Assembly (NCBI GenBank): GCA_026004095.1
Contig: BPIL01000002.1
Span: 124,001-188,000, forward strand
Direction: 5' to 3'
DNA length: 64,000 nucleotides
Origin: Meiothermus sp.
Lineage (GTDB): Bacteria; Deinococcota; Deinococci; Deinococcales; Thermaceae
Part shown: piece after piece, positions 42,920-52,740 of the stretch
Layout: each line of letters opens with the position of its first letter
Numbering within the stretch: the stretch's first letter is position 1
Position numbers and translations under genes: made by a program
Notes under the pieces: model-generated
Told to the model about the DNA's origin: nothing
What the model saw: only the letters and a program-made list of their open reading frames with translations
The model's database searches: none

Positions 42920-43891
42920 CTAGCTCTCGTGCTCATGGGCCTCGTAGGCCTTGATGATGCGGGCTACCAGCGGGTGGCGTACCACATCGGACTCCAAAAA
43001 GCGCTGCTGGGCAATGCCCTGGATGCCCTTTAGGATGCGCAGGGCCTCTACCAGGCCGCTTTTTTGGGCCTTGGGTAGGTCGATCTGGGTAATGTCGCCG
43101 GTGATCACCACCCGGCTATTGAAGCCCATGCGGGTCAGGAACATCTTCATCTGCTCGGGGGTGGTGTTCTGGGCTTCATCCAAGATGATAAAGGCGTCGT
43201 TCAGGGTACGGCCCCGCATGAAGGCCAGGGGGGCCACCTCGATCACCCCCGACTGGATGTACTGTTCGAAGCGCTCGGCATCGATCATGTCGAACAGGGC
43301 ATCGTAGAGCGGGCGCAGATAGGGGTCGATTTTGGCCTGGAGGTCACCCGGCAAAAAGCCCAGGCGCTCCCCAGCCTCCACCGCCGGGCGGGTCAGGATG
43401 ATGCGCTTAATTTTCTTGGCCTTGAGAAAAGCCACCGCCATGGCGACGGCCAGGTAGGTTTTGCCAGTGCCGGCCGGCCCGATGCCAAAGGTGATGTCGT
43501 GGGTGCTGATGGCCTCCACATACTTTCGCTGGCCGGGGGTTTTGGGCTTCAAGCGGCCGGGCAGGGTAATCTCGCCGCCGAGGGCGGGTGTGGTGGTTTC
43601 GACCGGCAGCGACTGACCATTTTCCGCCACCAGGATGACCTGCTCGAGGGTGCCCGAGTCAATTTCCGCGCCCTGGCGTACCAGGGTGACCAGGTCGCGG
43701 ATGACCCGTTCGGCCAACCACACCGCTTCTGGGTCGCCCGAGATTTGAACCTCCTGCCCCCGCACCACAAGCTGGGCCGGCAAAAGCTTGCGAAGGGTTT
43801 TTAGATGTTTATCCCCGTGGCCCAGCAAGGACAGGGCTTCCTGGGGCGAACGCAGGGGAACTACCGCTTTGCTTTGCGTACTCTTCTCCAA
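42920..43891 (-). CDS. phoH: PhoH-like ATPase
   Basis: The start is set at TTG 43891, which has CAGGAG 7 bases upstream; GTG 43927 would also be in frame but lacks this. 323 residues. The N-terminal 100 residues contain a KH-like nucleic-acid-binding fold, then the PhoH ATPase core with Walker A GIGPAGTGKTYLAVAMA and Walker B FIILDEAQNTTPEQ, and motif III VITGDITQIDLP. These ATPases are linked to RNA metabolism and act with YbeY. The N terminus overlaps the previous gene by 31 bases. Confidence 0.93.
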   Translation of the reverse strand: MEKSTQSKAVVPLRSPQEALSLLGHGDKHLKTLRKLLPAQLVVRGQEVQISGDPEAVWLAERVIRDLVTLVRQGAEIDSGTLEQVILVAENGQSLPVETTTPALGGEITLPGRLKPKTPGQRKYVEAISTHDITFGIGPAGTGKTYLAVAMAVAFLKAKKIKRIILTRPAVEAGERLGFLPGDLQAKIDPYLRPLYDALFDMIDAERFEQYIQSGVIEVAPLAFMRGRTLNDAFIILDEAQNTTPEQMKMFLTRMGFNSRVVITGDITQIDLPKAQKSGLVEALRILKGIQGIAQQRFLESDVVRHPLVARIIKAYEAHEHES

Positions 43892-44367
43892 TATTGGCTC
43901 CTGGGTTCGGCCAGTATCTGGTGCCAAACCACACCGTTCAGAATAGCACGGGTTGAGGTTGAAAACGCCCGCTGCTCGATGGTTTTCTTGGTCTTGGGCT
44001 GCGGCTTGCTGGAGGCTTTTTGAGGGGGTTCTGAGGAGGGGCGCGGGCTGGGGCGGCTTTGACGCTCACGCTCGACCTCCTCGAGGCTCCGGGGTCGTCT
44101 GGGCGGTGTTTTGGGTTTTGGGGATGGGGCCGGCTGGCTTACCACAGGCCGGGCGGGGGGGCTTGGGGGAGGGCTGCTGGGGGTTGGGGTGCTCGAGCGG
44201 GTGGGCGGGGCGCTCGAGGCCGGGCGACGCTCCTCACCGGGTAAGAGGATCTCGTCGGGTTCGAAGTCGGGGGGAACTTGCTGGCCCCGCCGCAGCAGCC
44301 CTTGCAGGGCCGGCAGCACGATAAAGAAGAACAGGAACAGCAGACCTAAAAGATCGTCTAAGCCCAT
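43861..44367 (-). CDS. Pro/Ser-rich single-pass membrane protein between floA and phoH
   Basis: 168 residues. The N-terminal helix LLGLLFLFFFIVLPALQGLL anchors it, followed by an acidic stretch (PPDFEPDEILLPGEE), about 90 residues of Pro, Ser, Arg and Lys with no predicted fold, and a short conserved-looking end (STRAILNGVVWHQILAEPRS). The C-terminal motif resembles that found at the end of small FloA-neighbour proteins in other bacteria, but I cannot name a family. It overlaps the phoH start. A scaffold or linker role near flotillin is conceivable only from context. Confidence 0.7.
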   Translation of the reverse strand: MGLDDLLGLLFLFFFIVLPALQGLLRRGQQVPPDFEPDEILLPGEERRPASSAPPTRSSTPTPSSPPPSPPARPVVSQPAPSPKPKTPPRRPRSLEEVERERQSRPSPRPSSEPPQKASSKPQPKTKKTIEQRAFSTSTRAILNGVVWHQILAEPRSQYWRRVRKAKR

Positions 44368-44409
44368 GGGGCCCTCCAGATGGGGGCGAGCGCCGCGCCC
44401 CCAGAGCGC

Positions 44410-45399
44410 TTAGCGTTGCGAACCATCATCGGAAGTGCTGCCGCCGCTGGCTTTGCTGATGGAATCGCGCATCTCGGTGTCGGCCTCGATGTTTTTAAGC
44501 TGATAGTAGTCCATAACGCCTATGCGACCGTTGCGCAGGGCCTCGGCCAGGGCCAAAGGTACGGCCGCTTGGGCCTCCACCAGCTTGGCCCGCATGGCCT
44601 CTACCAGGGCCGCGTTTTCTTGCTCCAGGGCCACCGCCATCGCGCGGCGCTCCTCGGCCTTGGCCTGGGCAATTTTCTTGTCGGCCTCGGCTTGGTCGGT
44701 GCGAAGCTGGGCCCCGATGTTTTTACCCACGTCCACCTCGGCGATATCCACCGATAGGATTTCAAAAGCCGTGCCGGCGTCCAGGCCTTTGGCTAGCACG
44801 GTTTTGGAGATACGGTCAGGCTGCTCGAGCACCTGCTTGTGATCCTCCGACTGGCCGATGGAGGCCACGATGCCCTCGCCCACCCGGGCCACGATGGTTT
44901 CTTCGCCGGCCCCACCCACCAGGCGGTCAATGTTGGCCCGCACGGTGATGCGGGCGGTTGCCAGCAGCTGGATGCCGTCCTTGGCCATACCCGCTACCAT
45001 GGGGCTGGTAATTACCTTGGGATTCACCGAGAGCCGCACGGCCTCGAGCACATCCCGCCCCGCCAGGTCAATGGCGGCGGCGCGGTCGAAGTTCAGCTTG
45101 ATGCCGGCCTTGTCGGCGGCAATCAGGGCATCCACCACCCGGTCTACGTTGCCCCCGGCCAGGTACTGGGCCTCGAGCTTGGCGGTCTCAACCGGAATGC
45201 CTGCCTTGAAGGCCTTGATCATGGGATTCACAATTTTAGCCGGGGGAATCCGTCGGAAACGCATGCCGACCAGGGAGGTTAGCGGTACGTTAACTCCCGA
45301 AAACAACGCGGTAATCCATAGGGGCACCGGTACCAGGTAAAAGAATAAGAAAACGGCCAGTAAAACGATGCCAGCGACGATTAACACTCCAAGCTCCAT
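44410..45399 (-). CDS. floA: flotillin-like protein FloA
   Basis: Bacterial flotillin that organises membrane microdomains. 329 residues from ATG 45399 behind GAGGAGGATCGC. The N-terminal hydrophobic hairpin ([24 protein letters not shown]) is followed by the conserved [40 protein letters not shown], a PHB/SPFH domain and the C-terminal Ala/Glu coiled coil ([20 protein letters not shown]). It lies downstream of nfeD, the pairing known from Bacillus (yqeZ-floA). Confidence 0.95.
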   Translation of the reverse strand: MELGVLIVAGIVLLAVFLFFYLVPVPLWITALFSGVNVPLTSLVGMRFRRIPPAKIVNPMIKAFKAGIPVETAKLEAQYLAGGNVDRVVDALIAADKAGIKLNFDRAAAIDLAGRDVLEAVRLSVNPKVITSPMVAGMAKDGIQLLATARITVRANIDRLVGGAGEETIVARVGEGIVASIGQSEDHKQVLEQPDRISKTVLAKGLDAGTAFEILSVDIAEVDVGKNIGAQLRTDQAEADKKIAQAKAEERRAMAVALEQENAALVEAMRAKLVEAQAAVPLALAEALRNGRIGVMDYYQLKNIEADTEMRDSISKASGGSTSDDGSQR

Positions 45400-45559
45400 G
45401 CGATCCTCCTCGAGATCAAACCGCTATCTAGGTATGTTTAGATCGGATGCCGGACAAAACCGGGCGCTTCCTCAGGGTACATCATGGGCCGCCAGATGGG
45501 TATGGGCGGGCTTCAGCGCGGAGTTCCCCAGAGCTGGCGAGTAGAAACGCATGGCTGGG

Positions 45560-46834
45560 CTAGCCTTCTACCTTCCGCACCACCACCCGGGGGCCTTCCA
45601 CCTGGATCACCCGGACGGCCTGGCCCCGGTCAATGAACTCGCCCATAGTGACCACATCCACCCGCCGGTCGCCAAACTGGGCCGTGCCCGCGGGGCGCAG
45701 GTCGGTGATGGCCTGGCCGATGGCCCCCAGCAGCGATTCCAGCTCGTTTTTGGGCGGTGCTACCTCTTCAACCGCGCTGCTTAGCACAAAGGGGCGGGCC
45801 ACCCGCCCTTTTGGTAGATAGCGGAATATGAAAAAAAGCCCCAAAGCCAGCCCGATAATGGCCAAGGAACCGACCTGCAGGGCCTCATCCCCAAAGGTGA
45901 AGTAGATTGAAGCCCCGATCAGACCCAGGCCGACCAGACCGGGAATGCCAAAACCGGGGGTTACAAACAGTTCGAACACCACCAGCAGCAGGCCCCCGAA
46001 GAGCAGGATGATGGACAGGGCGCTGGAAAGGCCCGCCAGGTAGCCCCCCAGGAAGAACAGGCCCAGCGAGGTCAGGCCGATGATGGCGGGGATAAAGGTG
46101 CCTGGGGTGAAAAATTCCAGAATGAGCCCCAGCACCCCCACCGCCAGCAGAATGGCCGCGATGGTGGGGTCGGTCAGAAAACGGGCCACCCGCACCTGGG
46201 GGCCCGGCTGCAGTTCCTGGGTGTCGGTGTTAAAGCCGGCTTTCTCGAGGGCGGCCCGCAGACTGGCGACTTCAGCATCGGCCACCTTGAGCTCCACGGC
46301 CCGCCTGGCCGAGAGGGTGAGGGGTTCCCCTCGGGTGGTGATGCCGCGCACCTCAACCTCGGGATCTACCATCGCTTCAGCGATGTTGGCAGGGCGGTTG
46401 CGGGCCTCGGCGACCGCCCGAAACTTGCCTTTCAGGGCCGATATGACCTTGCGGTCGGCGGCATTGGTGTTGCCCACGATGGGGGTGATGGTAACCGGCA
46501 GGGCCGCTCCGATGTTGGAGCCGGGCAGCATCATGATCTGCTGAGCCGCCAGTGAGATGAGGGCCCCGGCCGAGAAGGCGTTTTCCACCACGGCCAGCGT
46601 GGGTACGGTGGAGGACAGGATGCGGTCGGTGATGCGGATGGCCGCATCCACCCGGCCCCCGGGGGTGTTGACCCGGAACACCACCCCGCTGGCCCCCTCG
46701 CGTTCGGCCTGGTCGAGGGACTGTTCAACAAAGGTGGCTAGAGGCCCATCGATGGTTCCTTCAATGGGGATGATGTAGGTTCGGGCCTGCGCAAAAGAGG
46801 CAACCAGCAGTAAAATAACCAGTAGCTTTCTCAC
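45560..46834 (-). CDS. nfeD: NfeD-family membrane-bound serine protease (ClpP-class)
   Basis: 424 residues from GTG 46834, which begins a signal peptide (RKLLVILLLVASFAQA); the frame is open further but that part overlaps the divergent aroE region. The ClpP-like domain contains GVVFRVNTPGGRVDAA, the catalytic serine in ENAFSAGALISLAA, and a lysine in NAADRKVISALKGKF, which fit the Ser-Lys dyad of the PH1510/STOPP type. Then four or five helices (about 250-360) and a C-terminal NfeD OB domain (RPAGTAQFGDRRVDVVTMGEFIDRG). Such proteins act with flotillins, here encoded next downstream. Confidence 0.93.
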   Translation of the reverse strand: MRKLLVILLLVASFAQARTYIIPIEGTIDGPLATFVEQSLDQAEREGASGVVFRVNTPGGRVDAAIRITDRILSSTVPTLAVVENAFSAGALISLAAQQIMMLPGSNIGAALPVTITPIVGNTNAADRKVISALKGKFRAVAEARNRPANIAEAMVDPEVEVRGITTRGEPLTLSARRAVELKVADAEVASLRAALEKAGFNTDTQELQPGPQVRVARFLTDPTIAAILLAVGVLGLILEFFTPGTFIPAIIGLTSLGLFFLGGYLAGLSSALSIILLFGGLLLVVFELFVTPGFGIPGLVGLGLIGASIYFTFGDEALQVGSLAIIGLALGLFFIFRYLPKGRVARPFVLSSAVEEVAPPKNELESLLGAIGQAITDLRPAGTAQFGDRRVDVVTMGEFIDRGQAVRVIQVEGPRVVVRKVEG

Positions 46835-46941
46835 CAAGATTATCTTAGCAAGCCAGGCTAGCGGGAGTGTAATGCCGAGGGCTCGAGCTGTTTGTGGGTT
46901 GGGTTTTCGCTTCGACCATCGCAAACCGCCGCGCAAAAGCG

Positions 46942-46947
46942 TAAAAT
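46942..46947 (+). promoter_or_regulatory. -10 box of aroE (leaderless type)
   Basis: TAAAAT ends 6 bases before the GTG at 46954. No clear -35. It is the + strand counterpart of the divergent nfeD promoter region. Confidence 0.4.
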
Positions 46948-46953
46948 CCAGGC

Positions 46954-47769
46954 GTGCAACTGGGTCTGATAGGATTTCCGGTCGGACACTCGCTTTCCCC
47001 GGCCATGCACCAGGCGGCGCTGAGGGCGGCGGGGCTCGAGGGCTCATACCGGGCCCTGGAGACCCCGCCTTCGTTTTTGCGGGCCCGGCTGCAAGAAGTC
47101 CGGCGGGCTTTCGTCGGGGTTAATGTGACCATTCCCCATAAGGAAAGCGTGCTGGAATACCTGGACGAGCTAAGCTCCGAAGCGGCAGCCATCGGCGCGG
47201 TTAACACCATTGTGTGCGAGCAGGGCCGGTTGATTGGCTACAACACCGACGCCATGGGTTTTATCGCGGGGCTGGATGAGGCCGGCATCGCTTACCGCAA
47301 CAAGAAAGCCCTGCTGCTGGGGGCAGGGGGGGCTGCCCGGGCCATTGCGTATGCCTTGAAGAAGGAGGGCGTGCATGTGGCGGTGTACAACCGCACCACC
47401 GAGCGGGCCAGGGCCCTGTGCGCGGCCATGGGGCTGCACCTGGTGACGGAGCCGCTGCTGGAGGCGGCGGTGCGAAGCTGTGACCTGCTGGTCAACACCA
47501 CCAGCGTGGGGCTCAACGACCCCACCCGCTCACCCCTGCCGCCGGGGCTGCTGCCTCGAGCGGGGGTGGTGGTGGATATCATCTATCATCCCCAGACCAC
47601 CCGTCTGCTGCTCGAGGCCCAGCAGGCTGGGCTGGTGACCCTGGGCGGGCTCCCTATGCTGGTCTGGCAGGGGGCGCTGGCCTTCGAGCTCTGGACGGGT
47701 GTAAAGCCGGATGTGCGGGTGATGTATGCAGCGGCCCAGGCCGGGCTTGGTCACACTCCTTCTGCATGA
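46954..47769 (+). CDS. aroE: shikimate dehydrogenase
   Basis: NADPH-dependent reduction of 3-dehydroshikimate in the aromatic amino-acid pathway. 271 residues from GTG 46954. The substrate motif LIGFPVGHSLSPAMHQAAL, the catalytic lysine in GVNVTIPHKESVL, GYNTDAMGF, and the cofactor-binding ALLLGAGGAARAIAYAL (GAGGA) with NRTTERA are all present. Its stop overlaps the yigZ ATG (ATGA). Confidence 0.96.
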   Translation: MQLGLIGFPVGHSLSPAMHQAALRAAGLEGSYRALETPPSFLRARLQEVRRAFVGVNVTIPHKESVLEYLDELSSEAAAIGAVNTIVCEQGRLIGYNTDAMGFIAGLDEAGIAYRNKKALLLGAGGAARAIAYALKKEGVHVAVYNRTTERARALCAAMGLHLVTEPLLEAAVRSCDLLVNTTSVGLNDPTRSPLPPGLLPRAGVVVDIIYHPQTTRLLLEAQQAGLVTLGGLPMLVWQGALAFELWTGVKPDVRVMYAAAQAGLGHTPSA

Positions 47770-48362
47770 ACTCTTTTACCCTGCAAGCATCCCATCGCTA
47801 CGAGCTCGAGGTCAAACGCTCGCGCTTTGTTGCCCATGCGGTGCCGCTGCCCAGCCCCGAGGCCGCACCCGTCCTTTTGCAGACCCTTCAGGACTTGCAG
47901 GCCGCCCACAACTGCTGGGCCTATAAGGTGGGCGCGCAGTACCGTTTTTCTGACGACGGCGAGCCTGCTGGCACGGCGGGCCGCCCCATCTTAAGTGCCA
48001 TTGAAGCGCAGCACCTGGATAGGGTGATGGTGGTGGTAACCCGCTACTTTGGCGGGATAAAGCTGGGCGTGGGAGGCCTGGTGCGGGCCTACGGGGGGGT
48101 GGCTGCGGAATGCCTGCGGCAAGCCCCCAGGCGAGCAATTGCGCCCCGGGTGCGTTGCGAACTCCAGGCCCCGTTCGAGTTTGGCAACGCTTTATATCGC
48201 TTGCTGGAAGGCCTCGAGCGCGAAAGCGAAACCTACCACGCAGCCGGGGTGTGCTGGGTGCTCAGCCTGGAGGAAGCGCGGCTGCCCCAGTTTCAAGAAC
48301 GGGTGCGCGACCTGACTCGAGGTCGCGCCAGCTTGCAAGTTCTAGAACGCTTCGAGGCCTAG
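47766..48362 (+). CDS. yigZ: YigZ/IMPACT-family protein (UPF0029)
   Basis: 198 residues. The conserved YELEVKRSRFVAHAVPL, WAYKVGAQYRFSDDGEPAGTAGRPIL and VTRYFGGIKLGVGGLVRAYG are diagnostic of the UPF0029/IMPACT N-terminal domain; a short ferredoxin-like C-terminal domain follows. The eukaryotic relative controls Gcn2; the bacterial function is not settled. It is coupled to aroE and ends 29 bases from the convergent RNase J gene. Confidence 0.92.
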   Translation: MNSFTLQASHRYELEVKRSRFVAHAVPLPSPEAAPVLLQTLQDLQAAHNCWAYKVGAQYRFSDDGEPAGTAGRPILSAIEAQHLDRVMVVVTRYFGGIKLGVGGLVRAYGGVAAECLRQAPRRAIAPRVRCELQAPFEFGNALYRLLEGLERESETYHAAGVCWVLSLEEARLPQFQERVRDLTRGRASLQVLERFEA

Positions 48363-48391
48363 GGTTCCAGGCCTGAACACGCTTGCGCGCG

Positions 48392-50128
48392 TCAACCTTC
48401 GATTACGATGGGCAGGATGACCGGATTGCGCCCCGTGTTCTTAGCGATGAACTTCTTGACAGGGTAGTAGATGTCGTCACGGATCTCTTCGAGGCGCTTC
48501 TTCTCGCGCACACCCCTATACAGCGCGTCCATGGCCATTTTACGCACCTCGCCCAACAGGCGCTCGCCGGCCTTGACAAAGCCTTTGGAGATCACCTCCA
48601 CCAGCGGGTCGCGGCTGACCAGGGCGGTGATGATCACCACCCCCTCGGCGGCCATGTGGTGGCGGTCTTCCAGAATCTCATCGGTGATGTCGCCCACCCC
48701 CAAACCATCCACATAAAGCTGGCCGTGGGGTACGGTTCCGTTGAACTCAATGTTGTTGGCGGTAAGCCGGATCAGGCGCCCGTTCTCGGGAATCAGGATT
48801 TTTTCCGGCGGGTGCGGGATGCTCTGGGCCAGCCACTTAAAGTTGACCTGATGGCGAATCTCGCCGTGCCAGGGCATCAGGAATTTGGGGCGGGCCAGGT
48901 TGAGCACGGTTTTGAGCTCCTCGTGGCTGGCGTGGCCGGAGGCGTGCACGCGGTAGCGGGGCGGATAGAACACATAGGCCCCCAGGGCGTATAGCTGGTT
49001 GATGACGGTGTTGACGGCCTCTTCGTTGCCGGGAATGGGGCTGCTGCTCAGGATGACGGTATCGCCCTCCTTGATGGCCATTTTGCTGTGAGCGCCAGCA
49101 GCCAGGCGCGCCAGAACCGCCTCAGGCTGGCCCTGCGAACCGGTGGTAATTACCAGCACCTGCTCATCGGGCAGGTCTTTGATCTCGTCCAGGGTGTAGA
49201 AGCGGTCTTTTTGCTTGAAGTAGCCGAGCTCGAGGGCGATACGGGCATACTTGAGCATGGAGCGCCCTTCCACAGCGATTTTTCGCCCGTACTTTTCGCC
49301 CGCCGTGACCACCGACTGGATGCGGTGAATGTGCGAGGCGAAGGTGGTTACAAAGATGCGCCCCTTGGCCGCACCGATGACTTTGTCGAGCTCTTCGGCC
49401 ACCTCGCTTTCGCTGGGCGTGACCCCGGGGCGCTCGCCGTTGGTGGAATCGGCGATCAGGCAAAGCACCCCCTCGGCCCCGGCCTGGGCGATTTTTTCCA
49501 GGTGGGAGGTCTGGCCGTCAATGGGTCGCTCGTCGAGCTTGAAGTCGCCGGTGTGCACGATCCTGCCGATGGGCGTGTGAATAATCATTCCGAAGTTGTC
49601 GGGAATGGAATGGGTCATGCGGAAGAGGTCGAGCTGGAAGTAGCGCCCGATGGAGATGCGGTCATCGGGGGAGACCTCTTTGAAGTTGTAATCCCCCACG
49701 GGAAGCCCGAACTCCTCGAGCTTGCCCTTGACCAGCCCCAGGGTCAGCTTGGCCCCGTACACCGGAACCCGCGGTAGTTGTGGGAAAAGGTAGGGCAGGG
49801 CCCCGATGTGATCCTCGTGGCCGTGGGTCAGCACCCAGCCCCGGATGAGGTCTTTGTTCTGAACCAGATAATCGATGCGTGGAATCACGATGTCCACGCC
49901 GAGCATCCTGGCGTCCGGGAAAGCCAGGCCACCGTCGATGATGAACATCTCGTCTTCATAGCGGACGGCGGTGATGTTCTTGCCAATTTCGCCGGTTCCG
50001 CCCAGAAACACAATTTCGACGGCGCCGTCGGGCTTGCCCAGCAGGATGGGCCCCCTGGGTTTGGGACGTTCCTGCCGTCGCCGGGGGGCCCTGGGACGGC
50101 TAAATGGTGGGTTGTTGTTCATGTTCAC
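48392..50128 (-). CDS. rnj: ribonuclease J
   Basis: Metallo-beta-lactamase-fold RNase with endo- and 5'-exonuclease activity. 578 residues from ATG 50128 behind GGAG. The basic N-terminal tail (about 30 residues, RPRAPRRRQERPKPRG) precedes VFLGGTGEIGKNITAVRY, the metal motif LTHGHEDHIGALPYL, VHTGDFKLDE, the beta-CASP part with SSSPIPGNEEAVN, and HASGHASHEELK. It follows pnp on the same strand, so two major RNA-decay enzymes are neighbours. Confidence 0.95.
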   Translation of the reverse strand: MNMNNNPPFSRPRAPRRRQERPKPRGPILLGKPDGAVEIVFLGGTGEIGKNITAVRYEDEMFIIDGGLAFPDARMLGVDIVIPRIDYLVQNKDLIRGWVLTHGHEDHIGALPYLFPQLPRVPVYGAKLTLGLVKGKLEEFGLPVGDYNFKEVSPDDRISIGRYFQLDLFRMTHSIPDNFGMIIHTPIGRIVHTGDFKLDERPIDGQTSHLEKIAQAGAEGVLCLIADSTNGERPGVTPSESEVAEELDKVIGAAKGRIFVTTFASHIHRIQSVVTAGEKYGRKIAVEGRSMLKYARIALELGYFKQKDRFYTLDEIKDLPDEQVLVITTGSQGQPEAVLARLAAGAHSKMAIKEGDTVILSSSPIPGNEEAVNTVINQLYALGAYVFYPPRYRVHASGHASHEELKTVLNLARPKFLMPWHGEIRHQVNFKWLAQSIPHPPEKILIPENGRLIRLTANNIEFNGTVPHGQLYVDGLGVGDITDEILEDRHHMAAEGVVIITALVSRDPLVEVISKGFVKAGERLLGEVRKMAMDALYRGVREKKRLEEIRDDIYYPVKKFIAKNTGRNPVILPIVIEG

Positions 50129-50202
50129 TCCAAAAGCAGCACCCTAGGATGGGGAAAAGGGCCTGGCTTTACCCCTGAGCCCATGTCCTACACAGCCGCG
50201 AT

Positions 50203-52347
50203 TTATCGTCGAACAGGGGGTTTGCGTGGGGCGATCAGGCCCTCGAGCTCCGGACGAATCAGATCCACCCGCCCCTGCTCGTCGATGCTGTTGACCTTGA
50301 CCTTAATCTTCTGGCCCAGCGAAAGCACATCCTCGACCTTTTGCACCCGCCCTTGAGCCAGTTGGCTGATGTGCAGCAGACCGTCCTTACCCGGCAAAAT
50401 TTCAATGAAAGCCCCGAAATTGGTAATCCGGGTGACGGTGCCCTCGTAGATCTCACCCACCTTGGCCTCGGCGGTCTGGCCCAGGATGCGGGCTTTGGCC
50501 TCTTCGGCTGCGGCTGCGCTGGCACTGTAGAGCCGGATGGTGCCGTCCTGCTCGATGTCGATTTCCACCCCCAGCTCCTCGAGCTGGCGAATGTTTTTGC
50601 CACCAGGCCCGATAATCCCCCCAATTTTATCGGGGTTGACCTTGAGGGTGAGGATGCGGGGCACATGGGGCTTCATCTCGGCGCGGTGGGTGGGCACGGC
50701 GCGTTCCATCAGGCTCAGGATGTGCAAACGGGCCTCGCGGGCCTGGTACAGCGCTGCCCGCATGATCTCGGGGGTCAGGCCCTTGATCTTGATGTCCATC
50801 TGGAGCGCGGTCACGCCGTCGCGGGTGCCCGTGACCTTGAAGTCCATGTCGCCCAGGGCGTCCTCCAGGCCCAGGATATCGGTGAGCACCACCGCCTGCT
50901 CACCTTCCTTGACCAGGCCCATGGCCACCCCCGCCACGTGCTTCTTGAGGGGAACCCCAGCATCCAGCAAGGCCAGACAACCGGCGCACACCGTGGCCAT
51001 ACTGGAAGAGCCGTTGGACTCCAGCACGTCGCCCACCACCCGGATGGTGTAAGGAAACTCCTCCCTGGAGGGCAGCACGGCCCGCAAGCCGCGCTTGGCC
51101 AGGTTGCCGTGACCCACCTCGCGGCGGCTCACCCCGCGCAGGCGCCTGACCTCGCCGGTGGAGTAGGGCGGGAAGTTGTAGTGCACCAGGAAGGGGTCTT
51201 CGGTCTCGATGCCGAGGTCGTCCACAAGCTGGGCATCGCGCCCGGTGCCCAGCGTGACCACGCCCAGCACCTGGGTCTCGCCCCGGCTGAAGATGGCCGA
51301 GCCGTGCGTTTTAGGCAGCACGTTGCTTTCAATCCAGATGGGGCGCACCTGCGTTGGGGTGCGACCATCGGCCCGCTTGTTTTCTTGTAGGATCAGCCGG
51401 CGCAGCTCCTGTTTGACCACCTCATCAAAACCCTCGGCCACCAGTTTGCGCCGCTCCTGGTCTACCGAGCCATCCTCGGCGGGGGGAACCAGCTCTTCCA
51501 GCAAGGTCTGCCGGAAGGCCTCGAGGGCCGCCGAACGCTCACCCTTGGAGGCGGTTTGCAGCACGCTGGAAAGCCCTTTTTCCACGGCCCTTTGGTACAG
51601 GGTGGCCTGGGTATCGGCGTCCAGTTTGGCCGGGGGCTCGTAAGCAAACTTGGGCTTGCCCAGCTCGGCCCGCATCTGCTCTTGCAGCTCCAGGATGGGC
51701 TGCATAGCCCGGTGGGCGAACTCGAGGGCCTCCACCAGGCGGTCTTCCGAGACCTCTTGCGCGCCAGCCTCCACCATGATGATGGCCTCTTTGGAGCCGG
51801 CCACCACCAAATCGAGCTGGCTATCCTCCTGGGCCACCGGGTTCAAAACCAGACGCCCATTCTGCAGGCCTACCCGCACCGAGGCGATGGGGCCCTCCCA
51901 GGGGATGTCCGATAGCATCAGGGCCGCGCTGGCTGCGATGGGCCCCAGGATGTCCGGGGTGTTTTCCTGGTCGGCGGAAAGCACCGTCAGCAGCACCTGC
52001 ACCTCGTGCCGGAAGCCCTTGGGGAAGAGGGGCCGGATGGGCCGGTCGGTCAGGCGGGCCGAGAGAATGGCTTTTTCGCCCGGTCGCCCCTCCCGCCGCA
52101 TAAAGCTACCTGGAATGCGCCCAACAGCGTAGTGCCGTTCTTCAAACTCCACCGTCAGGGGCAGGAAATCGGCCTGAATGGGCGCGTCGGAGGCCTGGGC
52201 GGTCGCCATCACCACGGTTTCGCCATAGGTTACCCAGACCGAGCCGGACACGTGCTTGGCGTATTTGCCGGTCTCGATGGTGAGCGTGCGCCCCCCGACG
52301 TCCACGCTGTAGCGTCGTGCCTGGGGTATTGGATTTTCCTCGTTCAT
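50203..52347 (-). CDS. pnp: polynucleotide phosphorylase
   Basis: Trimeric 3'-5' phosphorolytic exoribonuclease. The start ATG 52347 follows TTAGGAG; the frame is open to 52401 without a ribosome site. 714 residues: RNase PH domain 1 ([38 protein letters not shown]), alpha-helical linker, RNase PH domain 2 ([42 protein letters not shown]), then KH ([16 protein letters not shown]) and S1 ([20 protein letters not shown]). Standard length. The long upstream region with several hairpins may allow autoregulation, as is known for pnp in enterobacteria. Confidence 0.97.
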   Translation of the reverse strand: MNEENPIPQARRYSVDVGGRTLTIETGKYAKHVSGSVWVTYGETVVMATAQASDAPIQADFLPLTVEFEERHYAVGRIPGSFMRREGRPGEKAILSARLTDRPIRPLFPKGFRHEVQVLLTVLSADQENTPDILGPIAASAALMLSDIPWEGPIASVRVGLQNGRLVLNPVAQEDSQLDLVVAGSKEAIIMVEAGAQEVSEDRLVEALEFAHRAMQPILELQEQMRAELGKPKFAYEPPAKLDADTQATLYQRAVEKGLSSVLQTASKGERSAALEAFRQTLLEELVPPAEDGSVDQERRKLVAEGFDEVVKQELRRLILQENKRADGRTPTQVRPIWIESNVLPKTHGSAIFSRGETQVLGVVTLGTGRDAQLVDDLGIETEDPFLVHYNFPPYSTGEVRRLRGVSRREVGHGNLAKRGLRAVLPSREEFPYTIRVVGDVLESNGSSSMATVCAGCLALLDAGVPLKKHVAGVAMGLVKEGEQAVVLTDILGLEDALGDMDFKVTGTRDGVTALQMDIKIKGLTPEIMRAALYQAREARLHILSLMERAVPTHRAEMKPHVPRILTLKVNPDKIGGIIGPGGKNIRQLEELGVEIDIEQDGTIRLYSASAAAAEEAKARILGQTAEAKVGEIYEGTVTRITNFGAFIEILPGKDGLLHISQLAQGRVQKVEDVLSLGQKIKVKVNSIDEQGRVDLIRPELEGLIAPRKPPVRR

Positions 52348-52738
52348 ATCTACTCCTAAGAACCCAGTTATAGCGCTGGGTGCGCTCAAAGACAGTTTCA
52401 ACTCGCGCCGCTAGGGCCTGCTAAAAATGCCAGGGGCCGCTGGCGGCTGCGTGCGGGTTTGCACTCAATGCACCCTGCAAAGGCCGTTACCACATTGAAA
52501 ACCGCTCCCATGACCGGAGCACACTGCCGCAAGAAAGGGGTGGGGCACCGCATGGTTTGGGGATGGCGTCGGCAGGGTGCGGGTTGGGACATATACGAAA
52601 CACTGGGCTGGCAATTACGCCTGAACACAAAACAAAGCGTGTTTTAAGGTTTTGGCGGAGCCAAACCCCCGGCCCCGCCTACCGAGTCACACCTATTGTA
52701 CACGATAGAGAACGTCCGGGGTTGCCCCCGGAAGTTTT
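52348..52738 (-). other. 391-base rpsO-pnp intergenic region with several hairpins
   Basis: No convincing gene on either strand. On the minus strand there are hairpins at 52648-52670 (GGTTTGGC/GCCAAAACC), GCTCC/GGAGC near 52505-52525, TTTGCA/TGCAAA near 52460-52485, and CCCAG/CTGGG directly before the pnp ribosome site. A TACAAT sequence (52700-52695) is a possible -10 box without a -35. This is the longest untranslated stretch between co-directional genes in the window and a good place for RNase-sensitive leader structures or a small RNA. Confidence 0.5.
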
Positions 52739-52740
52739 TT
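52715..52740 (+). terminator. intrinsic terminator facing the + strand next to the rpsO stop
   Basis: Read on the + strand: TCCGGGG, loop TTGC, CCCCGGA, then AGTTTTTT. This is a textbook terminator in the + direction, although the flanking genes are on the minus strand. On the minus strand it is a hairpin with loop GCAA just after the rpsO stop and has no T run. Confidence 0.65.

Noticed and set aside
52348-52738. tRNA or small protein gene in the rpsO-pnp spacer
   Set aside because: No cloverleaf with a proper T-loop sequence could be drawn, and the open frames are short and without ribosome sites.
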